A DNA stretch of 42,159 bases. Origin: CAYTIB01 sp964437725 (lineage in GTDB: Bacteria > UBA8248 > JACPRG01 > G963555815). How positions within the stretch are numbered: position 1 is the stretch's first letter; each line of letters starts with the position of its first letter. Shown here in pieces: positions 14,930-23,039 of this stretch. The notes below the pieces were generated by a model. That model made no database searches. It had not been told where the DNA came from and saw nothing but the letters and a program-made list of their open reading frames with translations. Made by a program: the position numbers and the translations under genes. Location: the NCBI GenBank assembly GCA_964437725.1, contig CAYTIB010000024.1, positions 1 through 42,159 of the forward strand, given 5' to 3'.

Positions 14930-15952
14930 ATGGAATCAGGGGCAAGAGTTAAAAATTCCATGTTTGATGAAAGGATGCTGGGCGGTATGCCAAACTGTTG
15001 GCACGCTGTTTTACCGACGGCAGGCCTCTTGGGGGACAAGCCCGTAGGTGTCCGGCGCTTGGGAAAGGATCTTGTTCTTTGGCGCGATTCATCGGGAGAA
15101 GCTATTCTGTTCCCGGATTTTTGTCCGCACCGTGGCTCTGCCTTGTCGCAAGGGGATATTGTGGATGGCAAGTTGGCCTGCTGGTATCACGGGATTCAAT
15201 TTGACGGCGAAGGAATCTGTCGTGAGGTACCCGCCTCGATAAACAGTGCGCTAGTGGGAAAAATGAAGATTCAAAAATATCACGTCGAAGAACGATGTGG
15301 AATGATCTGGGCTTATTTTGGAAGCGGAGAAGAGTCTTCGGTCCCTCCGCTTGTCTTAGCCGAGGAGATGCTTGATCCGGCTTGGACTTGGTTTATAGCT
15401 CCGGCCCGGTGGAATGTGAACTGGCTATACGTAGCTGATAACCTGTCAGACCCTATGCACGGCCCATTTCTACATGCAAGGTCCTATACACTCCGCTTTG
15501 GCGCCAAGGGAGACTCAATGAGAGTTGTCGAATTTGATAATGGATTCCGCGTTGAGCGAGAGAAACAGCGAGGAGTCAACTTCGACTGGTCGGAGTACCG
15601 AAATACGGGTGTTCATTGGTGGCGGCTAGATATCCCCTATCCTTGGGATGCGGGGCCCGGCGGGCCCATGCGAGTTGTTTCGTTCACAACGCCTGTTGAC
15701 CGAAACGTTACGCAATCTTTTTTCTTTCGGGGCAGGAAGGTCTCCGGTTGGAAACGCTGGCTTTGGAGGACTCTTTACAAGACCCGGTTGGAGGCGAAAC
15801 ACTGGGCTGTCCTTGAGCAAGATCGAGCAGCCCTTGAAGTGATCGAACGAGAAGCCCGGCACCACGAGCGGCTCTGTGAGTCGGACGTGGGAGTCATCCA
15901 ACTTCGAAGGATGTTGGCTAGGGAAATCCACCGTTGCTCTGATGAGGATTGA
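14930..15952 (+). CDS. Rieske [2Fe-2S] aromatic ring-hydroxylating oxygenase, alpha subunit type
   Basis: A 340-residue terminal oxygenase. The Rieske cluster motif is CPHRG...CWYHG with Cys65, His67, Cys84 and His87. The mononuclear iron motif is DNLSDPMHGPFLH, giving His177 and His182 as ligands, and Asp298 in LEQDRAALE as the likely third. The layout matches single-component-type oxygenases such as vanillate or phthalate demethylases and hydroxylases. Three in-frame starts cluster here (TTG 14924, ATG 14927, ATG 14930); GGGAG at 14918-14922 best fits ATG 14930. No ferredoxin or reductase gene is in the window, so electrons must come from elsewhere. Confidence 0.9.
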   Translation: MESGARVKNSMFDERMLGGMPNCWHAVLPTAGLLGDKPVGVRRLGKDLVLWRDSSGEAILFPDFCPHRGSALSQGDIVDGKLACWYHGIQFDGEGICREVPASINSALVGKMKIQKYHVEERCGMIWAYFGSGEESSVPPLVLAEEMLDPAWTWFIAPARWNVNWLYVADNLSDPMHGPFLHARSYTLRFGAKGDSMRVVEFDNGFRVEREKQRGVNFDWSEYRNTGVHWWRLDIPYPWDAGPGGPMRVVSFTTPVDRNVTQSFFFRGRKVSGWKRWLWRTLYKTRLEAKHWAVLEQDRAALEVIEREARHHERLCESDVGVIQLRRMLAREIHRCSDED

Positions 15953-16021
15953 AAACTCACAAATTTTCTTTCTTTGTTTCGGTTTTGAAAAATCTCTATA
16001 ACGGAATTTCTGAGGGTTTTC

Positions 16022-17215
16022 GTGCGATTCTACTTTTTTCACCTCATGCCTTACCCTTTTATGCCTGATGATTACTTGGAAACTTACGGGACCTCCTGGG
16101 TTATGGTTCCCAACGATCATTATGATTCCGAAAAGGGAAGTTTCCTCTACAACCAGTATTTGGATACTTTTTTACAGGCAGAAAAGCTCGGTTTTGATGG
16201 TGTTGCTGTTAATGAACACCATCAAACCTGCTATGGATTAATGCCTGCGCCGAATATCATGGCGGCCGTTTTGGCGAGGCAGACTAACCGAGTACGAATT
16301 GCGATCCTGGGGAATGCTATCCCGCTCCGAAACCACCCTCTTCGAGTGGCGGAAGAGGTAGCCATGCTTGATGTTCTTTCAGGGGGCCGTATCGATTCGG
16401 GTTTCGTGCGTGGCGTTGGGGATGAGTACACAGCTTTCAGTATGGATCCCACTACCTCTCGAGAACGATTCTTTGAGGCTCACGACTTAATTGTCCGCGC
16501 ATGGAGGGATACGGGCCCTTTCTCCTTTGAGGGCAAGCATTATAATTTCCGGTACGTCAATCCGTGGCCCCGTCCCCTTCAGGAGCCACATCCGCCAGTT
16601 TGGTTGCCTGGTCAAGGAAGTATAGAAACCGTCATTTTTGCTGCCGAACGAAAGTATCCTTACATGCATGTATTCGCTCCTTTCTCACAGGTTAAACGGG
16701 TATTGGATGAGTACAAGCGTTATGCCGAGGAAACTGGTTACCAGGCAAGTTCAGATCAGTTGGGTTGGAATATCCCCATCTATGTGGCTGAGACGGACGA
16801 ACGAGCGTGGGAGGAAGCAGAAGTTCATTACTCATACTTTTTCAATAAATTGCTAAAGCGCCCTAAGCACCAATTCTTCCCGCCGGGATACATTACCGAG
16901 CAGTCTATGGCACGCGTTATGAAAGATGATTCGGGTGGGCTTGGCCACAGTTCAAAGCGTATTAAGTCGGATTTTCACGATCTGCGGAAAATGAACGAAC
17001 AAGGAATGATTATGATCGGAGGTGCAGATACAGTTCGGGATCGTCTAAAGGAATATGAGAAAGAATCAGGCATTGGACTTATCGTCGCAACTCTCAATGC
17101 CGGAACTCTTCCGCAACACTTGACTCTGAAGAATATGGAGATCTTCGCAAAGGAAGTAATTCCTCACTTTCGTACTCAGGTTCCGGCTGCGGTTGGTATC
17201 TCTGCTGGAACCTAA
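16022..17215 (+). CDS. LLM class flavin-dependent oxidoreductase (luciferase-like, long type)
   Basis: A 397-residue luciferase-superfamily enzyme, longer than and only distantly related to the two other copies here. It starts at GTG 16022 with GAGGG upstream. Motifs include EKLGFDGVAVNEHHQT, the segment NRVRIAILGNAIPLRNHPLRVAEEVAMLDVLSGGRI, and PPVWLPGQGS. This pattern is typical of FMN-dependent two-component monooxygenases, which need a separate flavin reductase; none is obvious in the window unless one of the PPOX proteins serves. It follows the Rieske gene by about 70 bases and precedes an SDR, consistent with oxygenation followed by dehydrogenation. Confidence 0.9.
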   Translation: MRFYFFHLMPYPFMPDDYLETYGTSWVMVPNDHYDSEKGSFLYNQYLDTFLQAEKLGFDGVAVNEHHQTCYGLMPAPNIMAAVLARQTNRVRIAILGNAIPLRNHPLRVAEEVAMLDVLSGGRIDSGFVRGVGDEYTAFSMDPTTSRERFFEAHDLIVRAWRDTGPFSFEGKHYNFRYVNPWPRPLQEPHPPVWLPGQGSIETVIFAAERKYPYMHVFAPFSQVKRVLDEYKRYAEETGYQASSDQLGWNIPIYVAETDERAWEEAEVHYSYFFNKLLKRPKHQFFPPGYITEQSMARVMKDDSGGLGHSSKRIKSDFHDLRKMNEQGMIMIGGADTVRDRLKEYEKESGIGLIVATLNAGTLPQHLTLKNMEIFAKEVIPHFRTQVPAAVGISAGT

Positions 17216-17270
17216 GCCTTTTGGAAAACAACTTGAGCGGGGCCTAATCCCGTTTTTGGACTAAGATCCT

Positions 17271-18026
17271 ATGGGATGCCTAGATGGAAAGGTTGTTATC
17301 GTCACGGGGGGAGGGCGCGGACTCGGACGTGCCTTTGCCGAAGCTATCTGCCGAGAGGGTGGGAAGGTTGTTGTTGCCGAGCTTGTTGAGGAATTGGGAA
17401 ATCAGGCTGTAAAAGAGTTGGCACTTGCCGGCCACGAAGTGTTATTTGTTCAAACGGATACAGCCGACTGGCTTTCGGTGCGGAATATGGCGGAAACTGT
17501 TGTAGAGAATTGGGGGGGGATTGACGGATTGGTTAATAATGCGGCCCTTGCTACAGGCATTGGAGGAAAGAATTTCGAGGATATCCCTGTTGAGGAGTGG
17601 GACCGCGTCATTGCTGTCAATGTCCGTGGACCCTGGTTGTCTTCCAAGGCGGTGATACCTTATCTTCGAATTGGTGGTGGTGGAAAGATTGTTAACATTG
17701 CCTCTGACACCTTTCTTTGGGGTGCTCCAGTCCTGATGCATTACGTTGCGAGTAAGGGCGCGGTGATTGCGATGACCCGAGCGATGGCCCAAGAGGCTGG
17801 GGCCGACAATGTTTCCGTAAATGCCATCGCTCCCGGCTTGACGAAGGTTGAAGCTACGGAAAGCGTTGCTGCATCACGGCATGAATTCTATGTGAATGGC
17901 CGAGCCTTCCGGCGTGAGCAGTATCCCGAAGATGTGACGGGCGCTGTTGTATTCCTTCTCTCCGACGCGTCTGATTTTGTCACCGGACAACTTCTGGCTG
18001 TCAATGGGGGCTTCGCATTCCACTGA
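17271..18026 (+). CDS. SDR family NAD(P)-dependent oxidoreductase
   Basis: A canonical 251-residue short-chain dehydrogenase/reductase. The nucleotide-binding motif TGGGRGLG is at 12-19, NNAA at 89-92, and the catalytic residues Ser145, Tyr158 and Lys162 (YVASK) are all present. The last residues GQLLAVNGGFAFH are typical of the 3-oxoacyl reductase-like branch. It would interconvert an alcohol and a ketone of a pathway intermediate. The start at ATG 17271 has only a weak ribosome binding site. It sits 55 bases after the luciferase-like gene and 25 bases before the alpha/beta hydrolase, so it is probably co-transcribed. Confidence 0.92.
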   Translation: MGCLDGKVVIVTGGGRGLGRAFAEAICREGGKVVVAELVEELGNQAVKELALAGHEVLFVQTDTADWLSVRNMAETVVENWGGIDGLVNNAALATGIGGKNFEDIPVEEWDRVIAVNVRGPWLSSKAVIPYLRIGGGGKIVNIASDTFLWGAPVLMHYVASKGAVIAMTRAMAQEAGADNVSVNAIAPGLTKVEATESVAASRHEFYVNGRAFRREQYPEDVTGAVVFLLSDASDFVTGQLLAVNGGFAFH

Positions 18027-18051
18027 ATCCCTCAAAGAGGGTTAAATTCCC

Positions 18052-18882
18052 ATGCCACTACCCGAACTTCGTTCCATTCTGCACGATGACCAAAAGTTTG
18101 CTTACCGAGAGTCCGGAAAGGGACCCGTTGTTGTTTTACTTCACGGTATCGGTTCAAACTCTAAGACGTGGGCGGCCCAGTTGGATGACCTTTCAGAGCA
18201 TTATCGTGTTATAGCGTGGGACGCACCCGGTTACGGGGAGTCTACTTGTCTTGAGGTTAGTTCACCAGTGTTGGAGGATTACGCTGATGCATTAAAGTAT
18301 TTTTTGAATGCACTGGGGATTGATGCGGCACACTTTGTAGGTCACTCGTTTGGCGGAGCTATCTTAGCTGTTTTTGCAAGTCGATACCCAGGCAAAGTGC
18401 AGGGACTGATCTTGGCGGATAGTACGCGTGGGGGTGGTGTCCTTGCAGAAGCTGAGCGGAAAGCAAGACTCAAGGCCCGTCTGGAAGCCCTCGAGATGCT
18501 CGGCCCAGCGGGTATGGCTAAAGCCCGCGCGCCCAAGCTAGTTTCAAAAAATGCATCCCCGGAGTTAGTGAAAGAGATTCAGTCAATTATGACTGAGATT
18601 CGACCAGATGGGTTCCGGGATGCAGCTTTAGCCCTGTCCCTAGCGGATACGACACGTGCGTTACAGGAAGTTGTCTCGCCCGCCTTCGTCCTCTGTGGCG
18701 AGGAAGATGGAATCACGCCCGTTGATGAGTCGAAGTCTATTTGTGGACTTTTGACCAATGGGCAATTGGAGCTAATACCAGATGCAGGCCACGCGAGCCA
18801 TCAGGAAAAACCCAGTTGCTACAATAAAGCTGTCTTGAAATTCCTGGCTTGCGTGGATCGTAAAGTTACCAAGAGAACCTAG
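18052..18882 (+). CDS. Alpha/beta hydrolase
   Basis: A 276-residue alpha/beta-hydrolase-fold enzyme. The oxyanion motif HGIGSNSKTW starts at His31, the nucleophile elbow GHSFGG gives Ser99, Asp219 in GEEDGITP is the likely acid, and His247 in AGHASHQEKP is the catalytic His. The pattern resembles MhpC- or enol-lactonase-like hydrolases of aromatic meta or ortho cleavage and NicD-type deformylases, so hydrolysis of a ring-cleavage product is a reasonable guess. AGAGGG precedes ATG 18052. Gaps on both sides are short, placing it inside the plus-strand block between two SDR genes. Confidence 0.92.
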   Translation: MPLPELRSILHDDQKFAYRESGKGPVVVLLHGIGSNSKTWAAQLDDLSEHYRVIAWDAPGYGESTCLEVSSPVLEDYADALKYFLNALGIDAAHFVGHSFGGAILAVFASRYPGKVQGLILADSTRGGGVLAEAERKARLKARLEALEMLGPAGMAKARAPKLVSKNASPELVKEIQSIMTEIRPDGFRDAALALSLADTTRALQEVVSPAFVLCGEEDGITPVDESKSICGLLTNGQLELIPDAGHASHQEKPSCYNKAVLKFLACVDRKVTKRT

Positions 18883-18945
18883 AAATCGAACTGCCCTTTT
18901 GTTGATTTGTTAGTGCTGATCTCCATCCGGGCTGTGGGAGGTGGA

Positions 18946-19737
18946 ATGGATTTAGGACTCACGGAAAAGATTGCCGTTGTAACCGGGGGCAGTTCCGGAA
19001 TCGGATTAGCGATTACCCGTTTATTACTTGAAGAGGGAGCGAGTGTTGCTACCTGCGCGCGTGGTCCGAAAGGTCTTGCTGATGCAGAAAATAGGCTTAA
19101 AAGTGAGTATGGAGGTAGATTATGGACCATGCCTTGCGATGTTCTCGATCCAGATCAGGTTAAACGATTTACCGAATCAGTTCTGAATCATTTCGGTTCT
19201 GTGGATATTCTCGTCAACAACGCGGGTAAAGGGCGGGTAAGTACCTTCGAAACGACTACGGATGAAGAGTGGCGGGAAGAAATTGAAATGAAATTCTTTG
19301 GGGTTATACATTTCACCCGGGAGCTTCTTCCTGCATTGAGGAGGAGTCGTGCACCTAGAATCGTCAACATTAATGCGCTTTTGGCGCGTCAGCCGGAATC
19401 TCATATGGTGGCCACTAGCGCCGCAAGAAGCGGTGTTCTTAACCTTGCAAAGTCGATGGCCATGGAGTTTGCGACAGATGGGGTGTTGGTCAACTCGATT
19501 ATTCTTGGCCTGATTGAGAGCAACCAATGGCGACAGCGATATGAAGAACAGGCTGAACAAACGGATTCCGAAGGGGAGTGGCTTGACCGGGTGGCTTGTG
19601 AAAAAGGAGTTCCACTTGGCCGATTTGGGAAACCGATAGAGGTTGCATCAGCCGTCGCGTTTTTTTGCTCAGAACAGGCTAGCTACATTACCGGGGCAAC
19701 TCTTGAAATTTCCGGTGGCGTAGGGCGGTTTGTATGA
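18946..19737 (+). CDS. Atypical SDR family protein lacking the catalytic tetrad
   Basis: A 263-residue SDR-fold protein. The cofactor motif TGGSSGIG (13-20) and NNAG (91-94) are intact, but the active site is not: where Ser, Tyr and Lys are expected, the sequence has Ala144, Thr157 and Arg161 (TSAAR in place of YxxxK), and the usual helix-4 Asn appears as Lys. A known SDR subgroup carries the same TSAAR-type sequence, so this is likely a stable variant, not damage. It may use different chemistry or act as a partner of the canonical SDR at 17271. The frame is open from 18907, but GGGAGG right before ATG 18946 sets the start. Confidence 0.88.
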   Translation: MDLGLTEKIAVVTGGSSGIGLAITRLLLEEGASVATCARGPKGLADAENRLKSEYGGRLWTMPCDVLDPDQVKRFTESVLNHFGSVDILVNNAGKGRVSTFETTTDEEWREEIEMKFFGVIHFTRELLPALRRSRAPRIVNINALLARQPESHMVATSAARSGVLNLAKSMAMEFATDGVLVNSIILGLIESNQWRQRYEEQAEQTDSEGEWLDRVACEKGVPLGRFGKPIEVASAVAFFCSEQASYITGATLEISGGVGRFV

Positions 19738-19759
19738 GTTTAATGGATAACCGTAATTT

Positions 19760-21430
19760 ATGACGTCCCCTGCACAAATTATACAATCTGGAGGAGATCT
19801 GGTAGCCCAGTTCCTAGGGGCATGCGGTGTACTCCATGTTTTTGGTGTAATCAGTGTTCATAATTTACCCATACTAGACGCGATTCAGCGGCATGGAAGT
19901 ATCCGTTACGTTCCTGCCCGGAGTGAGGCCGGGGCGGTCAATATGGCGGATGGGTATGCCCGTGTTTCTGGAGGATTGGGTGTAGTTGTTACTAGTACGG
20001 GTCCTGGGGCAGGGAATTCTGCCGGTGGCATGCTGGAGGCTTTAACGGCGGGCACGCCTCTCTTGCACCTGACTGGTCAGATTGAATCCCCCTACTTAGA
20101 TCAGGGGAGAGCATATCTTCACGAAGCTAAGGATCAGCTTGGGATGCTTTCTACCGTCTCAAAGCAAGCATTCCGCGTTAATTCAGCTGAATCGCTAGTT
20201 GATGTTTTGCCGGAGGCCTATCGTGTAGCGTGCTCCGCTCCCTCGGGCCCTGTGAGTGTCGAAATCCCCATCGATGTTCAGAAGAGCCTCGTATCGAATA
20301 CTTTAAAGGCTAGTTTCGTTCCCGAAATTTCACCTTTTGAACCGGACGATTTGGCAATTGAGCATGCTGCCGAAATGCTCCGAGAGGCAAAACAGCCGTT
20401 GATTTGGGCTGGTGGGGGCGCAATTAAGTCGGATGCAAGAATGGCTCTTCGAAGGTTGGTGGAGATTCGGACAATAGGTGTTTTGACTGGCGCGTGTGGT
20501 CGCGGGATTTTGCCCGAAGACCACCCGCTATGTATTGGTAACTTTGCTCACAGCGATGAGGTTCGCTCTTTGCTTGAGGAGTGTGACTTGATGGTCGTTG
20601 TGGGTTCTCACCTGCGAGGCCATGAGACGAAGAACTGGACTCTCCCATTTCCGAAGAATCTCTTGGTTTTGGATGTGGATCGGGAGGCTGAAAATCGGAA
20701 TTATCCGTGTGCCCTATTTGTTCAAGGTGACGCACGGTTATCTCTCGAGAGGATCCTCGATGTTCTGGGCGGTGAGGAGCGGGAGAAAAAGAAATTCACC
20801 ACCCAGATTGCCAAGGTGAAGGAGAAGTCCCGGACTTCGCTTCGCGGCACTTTAGGGCCCTATGAAGAGATAATGGATGCCCTACGGATTTCTCTGGACC
20901 GTGAGGCGATTTTTGTCCGTGATGTTACGATTGCAAACAGCACTTGGGGAAATCGACTTTTTGAGATTTACGAACCGCACACATCTGTTCATGCTGTAGG
21001 AGGAGGGATTGGGCAGGGTCTGCAAATGGCCATTGGCGCAAAAGCAGCTATGCCTGCGGAACAGGTGGTTGTGCTTTGTGGAGACGGAGGTCTTTCCGTC
21101 AACCTGGGAGAGATGGCTACGGCTACGCAGGAGAACCTACCCATTGTTTTGGTGGTTTTTAACGACCGGGGCTACGGCGTGATCCGTAATATTCAGCATG
21201 CAGGGTATGAAGGACGGGTATTTGGGGTCGATTTGGAGCAACCGGATTTTTTGAAATTAGCCGAAATGTTCGGCTATGAAGGATTTCGAGTGAGAAAGGC
21301 GAAGGATTTTGGTTCTACGATGCATAAGGCCCTCATGTCTAAAAGATCATGCCTGATTGAAGTTGAAACAGAATCAGTCGGGCCATATGTGGTACCGTTT
21401 GGTGGACCCATCTTAGATAAGAGATTGTAA
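19760..21430 (+). CDS. Thiamine diphosphate-dependent enzyme (acetolactate synthase/benzoylformate decarboxylase-like)
   Basis: A 556-residue ThDP enzyme with three domains: PYR (about 1-175, with catalytic Glu56 in ARSEAGAVNMADGYAR), a central domain (about 190-330), and PP domain carrying the cofactor motif GDGG (441-444) through Asn468 (FNDRGYG). It would decarboxylate a 2-oxo acid or ligate or cleave a C-C bond. FAD dependence, as in acetolactate synthase, cannot be judged. It is probably not biosynthetic acetolactate synthase, because no small subunit or branched-chain gene is nearby. It starts 22 bases after the atypical SDR and has only a weak ribosome binding site. Confidence 0.9.
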   Translation: MTSPAQIIQSGGDLVAQFLGACGVLHVFGVISVHNLPILDAIQRHGSIRYVPARSEAGAVNMADGYARVSGGLGVVVTSTGPGAGNSAGGMLEALTAGTPLLHLTGQIESPYLDQGRAYLHEAKDQLGMLSTVSKQAFRVNSAESLVDVLPEAYRVACSAPSGPVSVEIPIDVQKSLVSNTLKASFVPEISPFEPDDLAIEHAAEMLREAKQPLIWAGGGAIKSDARMALRRLVEIRTIGVLTGACGRGILPEDHPLCIGNFAHSDEVRSLLEECDLMVVVGSHLRGHETKNWTLPFPKNLLVLDVDREAENRNYPCALFVQGDARLSLERILDVLGGEEREKKKFTTQIAKVKEKSRTSLRGTLGPYEEIMDALRISLDREAIFVRDVTIANSTWGNRLFEIYEPHTSVHAVGGGIGQGLQMAIGAKAAMPAEQVVVLCGDGGLSVNLGEMATATQENLPIVLVVFNDRGYGVIRNIQHAGYEGRVFGVDLEQPDFLKLAEMFGYEGFRVRKAKDFGSTMHKALMSKRSCLIEVETESVGPYVVPFGGPILDKRL

Positions 21431-21621
21431 TGGTTCGATAGATTTCAGAGAAAATCTGGTGTCTAAGCGGAGTTGGCAGATTTCGACAAATGAAGTTGGA
21501 TAAAAAACATGCTTGAAATTAGACCTATTCTTCTGAGAGAATGGCTCATCGATTTCAATGTTTTGTGGCGTCAGGGTCCCTTGAAAGGTGTTGTTGTAGG
21601 GGATTCTAATTTTAAGGTAAG

Positions 21622-21651
21622 CCGATAGGCGGGGTAGCTCGCCCTGATCGG
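21622..21651 (+). other. Hairpin upstream of the binding-protein gene
   Basis: CCGAT (21622-21626) pairs with ATCGG (21647-21651), and GGCG (21628-21631) pairs with CGCC (21640-21643). A small asymmetric internal loop separates the two helices, and the terminal loop is eight bases. It ends 26 bases before ATG 21678. Only three T follow, so it would be a weak terminator for the ThDP gene or a leader structure of the binding-protein mRNA. Confidence 0.3.
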
Positions 21652-21677
21652 TTTGCTCGGGAGGGAGGATTAGATCC

Positions 21678-22694
21678 ATGGTAAGACGAATTCCAAAGGT
21701 AGTTTTAGCAGTTTTCGTCGCGTCGATTTTTGCCACAGGGGGGTTGGTTTCTACCGCCTCGGCCGAACCGGTGAGGTTCTTTTTTGACTGGATTCCTTAC
21801 GGTAAACATGCTTCTTTCTTTGCTGGTGTTAAGTATGGAATCTACAAGAAGTATGGTCTTGATGTAACCCTTGTTCCGGGTAAGGGATCGGGTTTATCGG
21901 TCAAGACAATTGGTACGAAAGGCGCGGATTACGGACATGCAGATATGGGAACCCTAATCATAGCCAAGGGGAATAACCCGGATTTACAGGTCAAAGAAAT
22001 TGCCATGATTCACCATAACAACCTGTTTAATATCGTTTTCCTGAAATCCTCCGGGATTAAACATCCGAAGGACTTGGAAGGCAGGAAAATTGGGTCTTCC
22101 CCAACGAACTCCGCGAAAGTTGTGTTTCCAGCTATGGCAGGAGCTGTGGGTTTTGATCCCAAAAAGGTTACCTGGGTGACCATGGAGTCCTCAGCCCAAG
22201 ATCCAAGCCTTTTTGCTGGTAGGGTGGATGCTATTCCGAGCTATCGCACTAGGAATCCAACTGTTTATAAGATGGCTAAGAAGCTCAATAAGCCCATAGG
22301 GATGTTCAACTACTCGGACTATGGGTTAGATATCTACTCAAATGGTATCATTGCCCATGGTGACACAATCAAGAATAAGAAAAATCGAACTCGAAGATTT
22401 GTCATCGCATCGCTCGAAGCGTTTCAATGGTCAGTGTCGAATCCAGAAGATGCCGTTACAGCTTTTATAGAGAAAAATCCGAGTGTGTCTAGGGATCTTG
22501 CTAGGGGTCACTTTGAAATCGGAGTGGACGTTGCAATTACGCCGAATACTAAGAAATACGGATTCGGATTCATGCTCCGGGATAAGGTTCAACGAACCAT
22601 CGATACCATGTTTAAATACAAAAAAATGAAATCTAAGCCGACACCAGAAGACGTTTATACGAATGAGTTTGTAAACGTTACACTGGCCCGTTAG
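21678..22694 (+). CDS. ABC transporter substrate-binding protein (NMT1/THI5-like, NitT/TauT type)
   Basis: A 338-residue exported solute-binding protein. Residues 1-29 form a Sec signal peptide (positive VRRIPK, hydrophobic core, cleavage after ASA before EPVRF). The mature part has FDWIPYGKHASFFAGVKYGIYKKYGLDV, the hallmark of the NMT1/THI5-like family that binds pyrimidine precursors, taurine, nitrate-type or aromatic acid ligands. GGAGG precedes ATG 21678. No permease or ATPase is encoded nearby, so it must use a transporter encoded elsewhere or be an orphan. Its place inside the catabolic block suggests it captures the pathway's starting compound. A terminator follows about 90 bases downstream. 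Confidence 0.9.
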   Translation: MVRRIPKVVLAVFVASIFATGGLVSTASAEPVRFFFDWIPYGKHASFFAGVKYGIYKKYGLDVTLVPGKGSGLSVKTIGTKGADYGHADMGTLIIAKGNNPDLQVKEIAMIHHNNLFNIVFLKSSGIKHPKDLEGRKIGSSPTNSAKVVFPAMAGAVGFDPKKVTWVTMESSAQDPSLFAGRVDAIPSYRTRNPTVYKMAKKLNKPIGMFNYSDYGLDIYSNGIIAHGDTIKNKKNRTRRFVIASLEAFQWSVSNPEDAVTAFIEKNPSVSRDLARGHFEIGVDVAITPNTKKYGFGFMLRDKVQRTIDTMFKYKKMKSKPTPEDVYTNEFVNVTLAR

Positions 22695-23039
22695 CAAAAT
22701 TGCCCTCTCTCGGGTCGAATCTTCGGAGATGGCCCGGGGGGGGTAGTTTTGCAACTTAGTTTATTGGATGCAGAGTAACGGAGTTCCGGGGAGCCCGGTT
22801 TTTTTGGTCCAGAAAACATGTGTTTCGGTGGTGTAGTTTTTGTAAGTGCTTATTGAGTTTTTGACGTTGTTTCAATCCCGCACCAGGAGTTGTTCTGAAT
22901 AACCGCAGATACCTTCCGATTTGCCTCTTTGAGTTGTGTCTAAAGGTTGGGCTGTCGCGATTAGGTGAAAGTAACGTCCCTTTCGGATTTGCAGACCTGG
23001 TGAGTCCGACTTATCAGGGGCGAGGTTGGCGGAAATCAA
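22695..23039. other. Intergenic region between binding protein and flavoprotein genes
   Basis: Some 345 bases without a recognisable gene. It contains a GC-rich rho-independent terminator (listed separately) about 90 bases after the binding-protein stop, then a stretch that probably carries the promoter of the flavoprotein monooxygenase at 23040. I see no further structure. Confidence 0.5.
22786..22805 (+). terminator. Rho-independent terminator
   Basis: Stem CCGGG (22786-22790) and CCCGG (22794-22798) around the loop GAG, followed directly by seven T (22799-22805). It probably ends the long transcript that includes the ThDP enzyme and binding-protein genes and separates it from the flavoprotein gene at 23040. 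Confidence 0.65.

Noticed and set aside
15626..16120. Minus-strand ORF of 164 codons across the Rieske and luciferase-like genes
   Set aside because: Antisense to two clear genes and spans their junction; no family resemblance.
19760..21430. Biosynthetic acetolactate synthase large subunit
   Set aside because: No regulatory subunit or ilv genes nearby and the gene lies in a catabolic block; only the ThDP-enzyme superfamily call is supported.
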